From NCBI GenBank assembly GCA_900552875.1, contig USCS01000097.1:1-6225 (forward strand): 6,225 nt of DNA. The letters are read 5' to 3'. Positions 4,982 to 6,225 of the stretch are shown here, one piece after another (within the stretch, counting starts at the first letter, position 1; every line of letters starts with the position of its first letter). The position numbers and the translations under genes were made by a program. A model generated the notes under the pieces. The model made no database searches. It was not told the origin of the DNA and saw only the letters and a program-made list of their open reading frames with translations. This DNA is from an uncultured Collinsella sp. Its GTDB lineage: Bacteria > Actinomycetota > Coriobacteriia > Coriobacteriales > Coriobacteriaceae.

Positions 4982-6225
4982 CGCTCGAGCCGCGGCGTGA
5001 TACGGGCCGGCAGCTTCGCCACAATACGAACGCCGTCCTCAAGATATTCCTCGTGCAAAAGGGTTCCCTGCTCATGCACCAGCGTGATGAGGGCGCCCTC
5101 GCGATACGGGATATCAGCAGAGAGCAACACATCGGTAGCAGCCGCCTCACGAGCAATACGGTCGACGAGATCGTCGAGTCCCTCGCCCGTCTGGGCCGAG
5201 AACAGAACGGCCTCGGGATAGCGACGACGGAAACTCAATCGATCAACGCTATCGAGAAGATCGATTTTATTGAACACCGTAAGCGTCAAACGCTCGCCGG
5301 CACCGATCTCGTCAAGAACGCGATCGACTGCCTCGAGCTGGCGCTCATAGTCCTCGTCAGAGGCATCCACAACTTTAAGGATCAGATCGGCACCAAGAAC
5401 CTCAGAAAGCGTGGACTTAAAGGCATCAACGAGACCATGCGGTAGCTTTTGAATAAAGCCAACGGTATCGGTAATCGTCATGCCACGACCGCCGGGCAGG
5501 CGATACGAACGCGTCGTCGGGTCGAGCGTAGCAAACAGCTTGTCCTGCGAAAGTACCGTAGAGCCGGTCAGACGATTGAGCAACGTCGATTTACCGGCAT
5601 TGGTATAACCGGCTAACGCTACGCGAAACGCCGGTGACTCAATGCGACTCTTGGACTGGACATCGCGACGCTGTTCAACCTGCTTGAGCTCACGACGAAG
5701 CGCAGCAATCTTATTACGAATGAGGCGACGGTCGACCTCGAGCTGACTTTCACCCTGACCAAAGCGTGAGCCGATGCCGCCGCGCGTCTGCTCCTTGGCG
5801 AGGTGGCTCCACATGCCACGCAGACGAGGCAGCAGATACTGTAACTGTGCCAACTGTACCTGCAGACGTCCCTCACGCGTCTGAGCATGCAGCCCAAAGA
5901 TATCCAAAATCAACGCCGTGCGGTCAATAATCTTGACCGGTTCACCCACGGCTTTCTCCAAATAGGATTGCTGCGAGGGCGTCAGGTCGTCGTCAAAAAT
6001 AACGACATCGGCATCCATGCGATGCACCAGGCCGCACAGCTCTTCAACCTTACCGGAACCGATAAACGATTTAGGATACGGCTTTACCAAACGCTGAGAC
6101 AAGCGCGCCACGCACCGGGCACCAGCCGTATGGGCAAGGCACTCCAGCTCGTCAAGCGAGCGATCGAGCGGCCATGCATTGTCGCGCCATTCAATACCAA
6201 CTAATATGGCACGCTCGGGCTCGGG
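4966..6225 (-). CDS. hflX: GTPase HflX, 5' end outside window
   Basis: Ribosome-associated GTPase that binds and splits stalled 50S/70S ribosomes, especially under stress; cytoplasmic. 419 codons are visible and the frame stays open to the right edge. The upstream residues ERAILVGIEWRDN at 4-16 are the HflX N-terminal strand, so the GTG at 6111 is internal and not the start. The N-terminal domain has FIGSGKVEEL and VIFDDDLTPSQ. The glycine-rich segment GGIGSRFGQGESQLEVDRR (about 149-167) is followed by a coiled coil. The G domain has G1 GYTNAGKST (206-214), G2 ATLDPTTR, G3 DTVGF (253-257), G4 NKID (319-322) and G5 SAQTGEG (343-349). A short C-terminal domain ends RITPRLERYRTE. GQGESQLE replaces the common GPGETQLE. 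The stop lies inside the end of the convergent membrane gene. Confidence 0.95.
   Translation of the reverse strand, partial: PEPERAILVGIEWRDNAWPLDRSLDELECLAHTAGARCVARLSQRLVKPYPKSFIGSGKVEELCGLVHRMDADVVIFDDDLTPSQQSYLEKAVGEPVKIIDRTALILDIFGLHAQTREGRLQVQLAQLQYLLPRLRGMWSHLAKEQTRGGIGSRFGQGESQLEVDRRLIRNKIAALRRELKQVEQRRDVQSKSRIESPAFRVALAGYTNAGKSTLLNRLTGSTVLSQDKLFATLDPTTRSYRLPGGRGMTITDTVGFIQKLPHGLVDAFKSTLSEVLGADLILKVVDASDEDYERQLEAVDRVLDEIGAGERLTLTVFNKIDLLDSVDRLSFRRRYPEAVLFSAQTGEGLDDLVDRIAREAAATDVLLSADIPYREGALITLVHEQGTLLHEEYLEDGVRIVAKLPARITPRLERYRTE

Noticed and set aside
6109..6111. GTG at 6111 as the start of hflX
   Set aside because: The frame stays open upstream and encodes the conserved HflX N-terminus (AILVGIEW), so the gene continues past the right edge.

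Overview
The window looks like a chromosomal housekeeping region of a high-G+C Gram-positive bacterium, most probably a member of the Coriobacteriia (Collinsella-like). I infer this from three things: LexA operators of the Gram-positive CGAAC-N4-GTTCG type, a LysM gene divergent from lexA and followed by nrdR (an arrangement I recall from other Actinobacteria), and the codon use. I ran no database search, so the taxon is an inference. No mobile element, CRISPR array, tRNA or rRNA gene was seen.

Layout, left to right. (1) Positions 1-1721, minus strand: fmt (methionyl-tRNA formyltransferase) overlaps rsmB (16S rRNA m5C methyltransferase family) by 4 bases, and rsmB runs off the left edge. This is a translation-initiation and ribosome-modification pair. 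(2) Positions 1722-2076: a gene-free stretch of about 355 bases. Its right half (about 1880-2062) folds into a closed multi-stem structure. Every non-Watson-Crick pair I used, apart from one C-C mismatch, is a G-U wobble if the RNA is read from the plus strand. I therefore call it a candidate plus-strand structured ncRNA, convergent with dut. The left half is the A-rich (T-rich in mRNA sense) leader of fmt. (3) Positions 2077-3472, minus strand: a LysM membrane protein, nrdR (repressor of ribonucleotide reductase genes) and dut (dUTPase), probably one transcription unit. A perfect 12-base inverted repeat buries the nrdR start codon. (4) Positions 3473-3632: a divergent control region with three LexA boxes whose centres are exactly 28 bp apart. 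(5) Positions 3633-4981, plus strand: lexA and a multi-pass membrane protein of the DUF1624 / HGSNAT-like acyltransferase family, joined by a TAATG stop-start overlap. (6) Positions 4966-6225, minus strand: hflX, a ribosome-associated GTPase, overlapping the membrane gene tail-to-tail by 16 bases and running off the right edge.

How it works together: positions 2077-4981 read as an SOS module. LexA represses itself and, divergently, a YneA/ChiZ-like LysM protein expected to delay division after DNA damage. Readthrough from that promoter would also reach nrdR and dut, which control dNTP supply and keep uracil out of DNA. The least explained items are the plus-strand RNA candidate, the hairpin over the nrdR start, and the membrane acyltransferase coupled to lexA.
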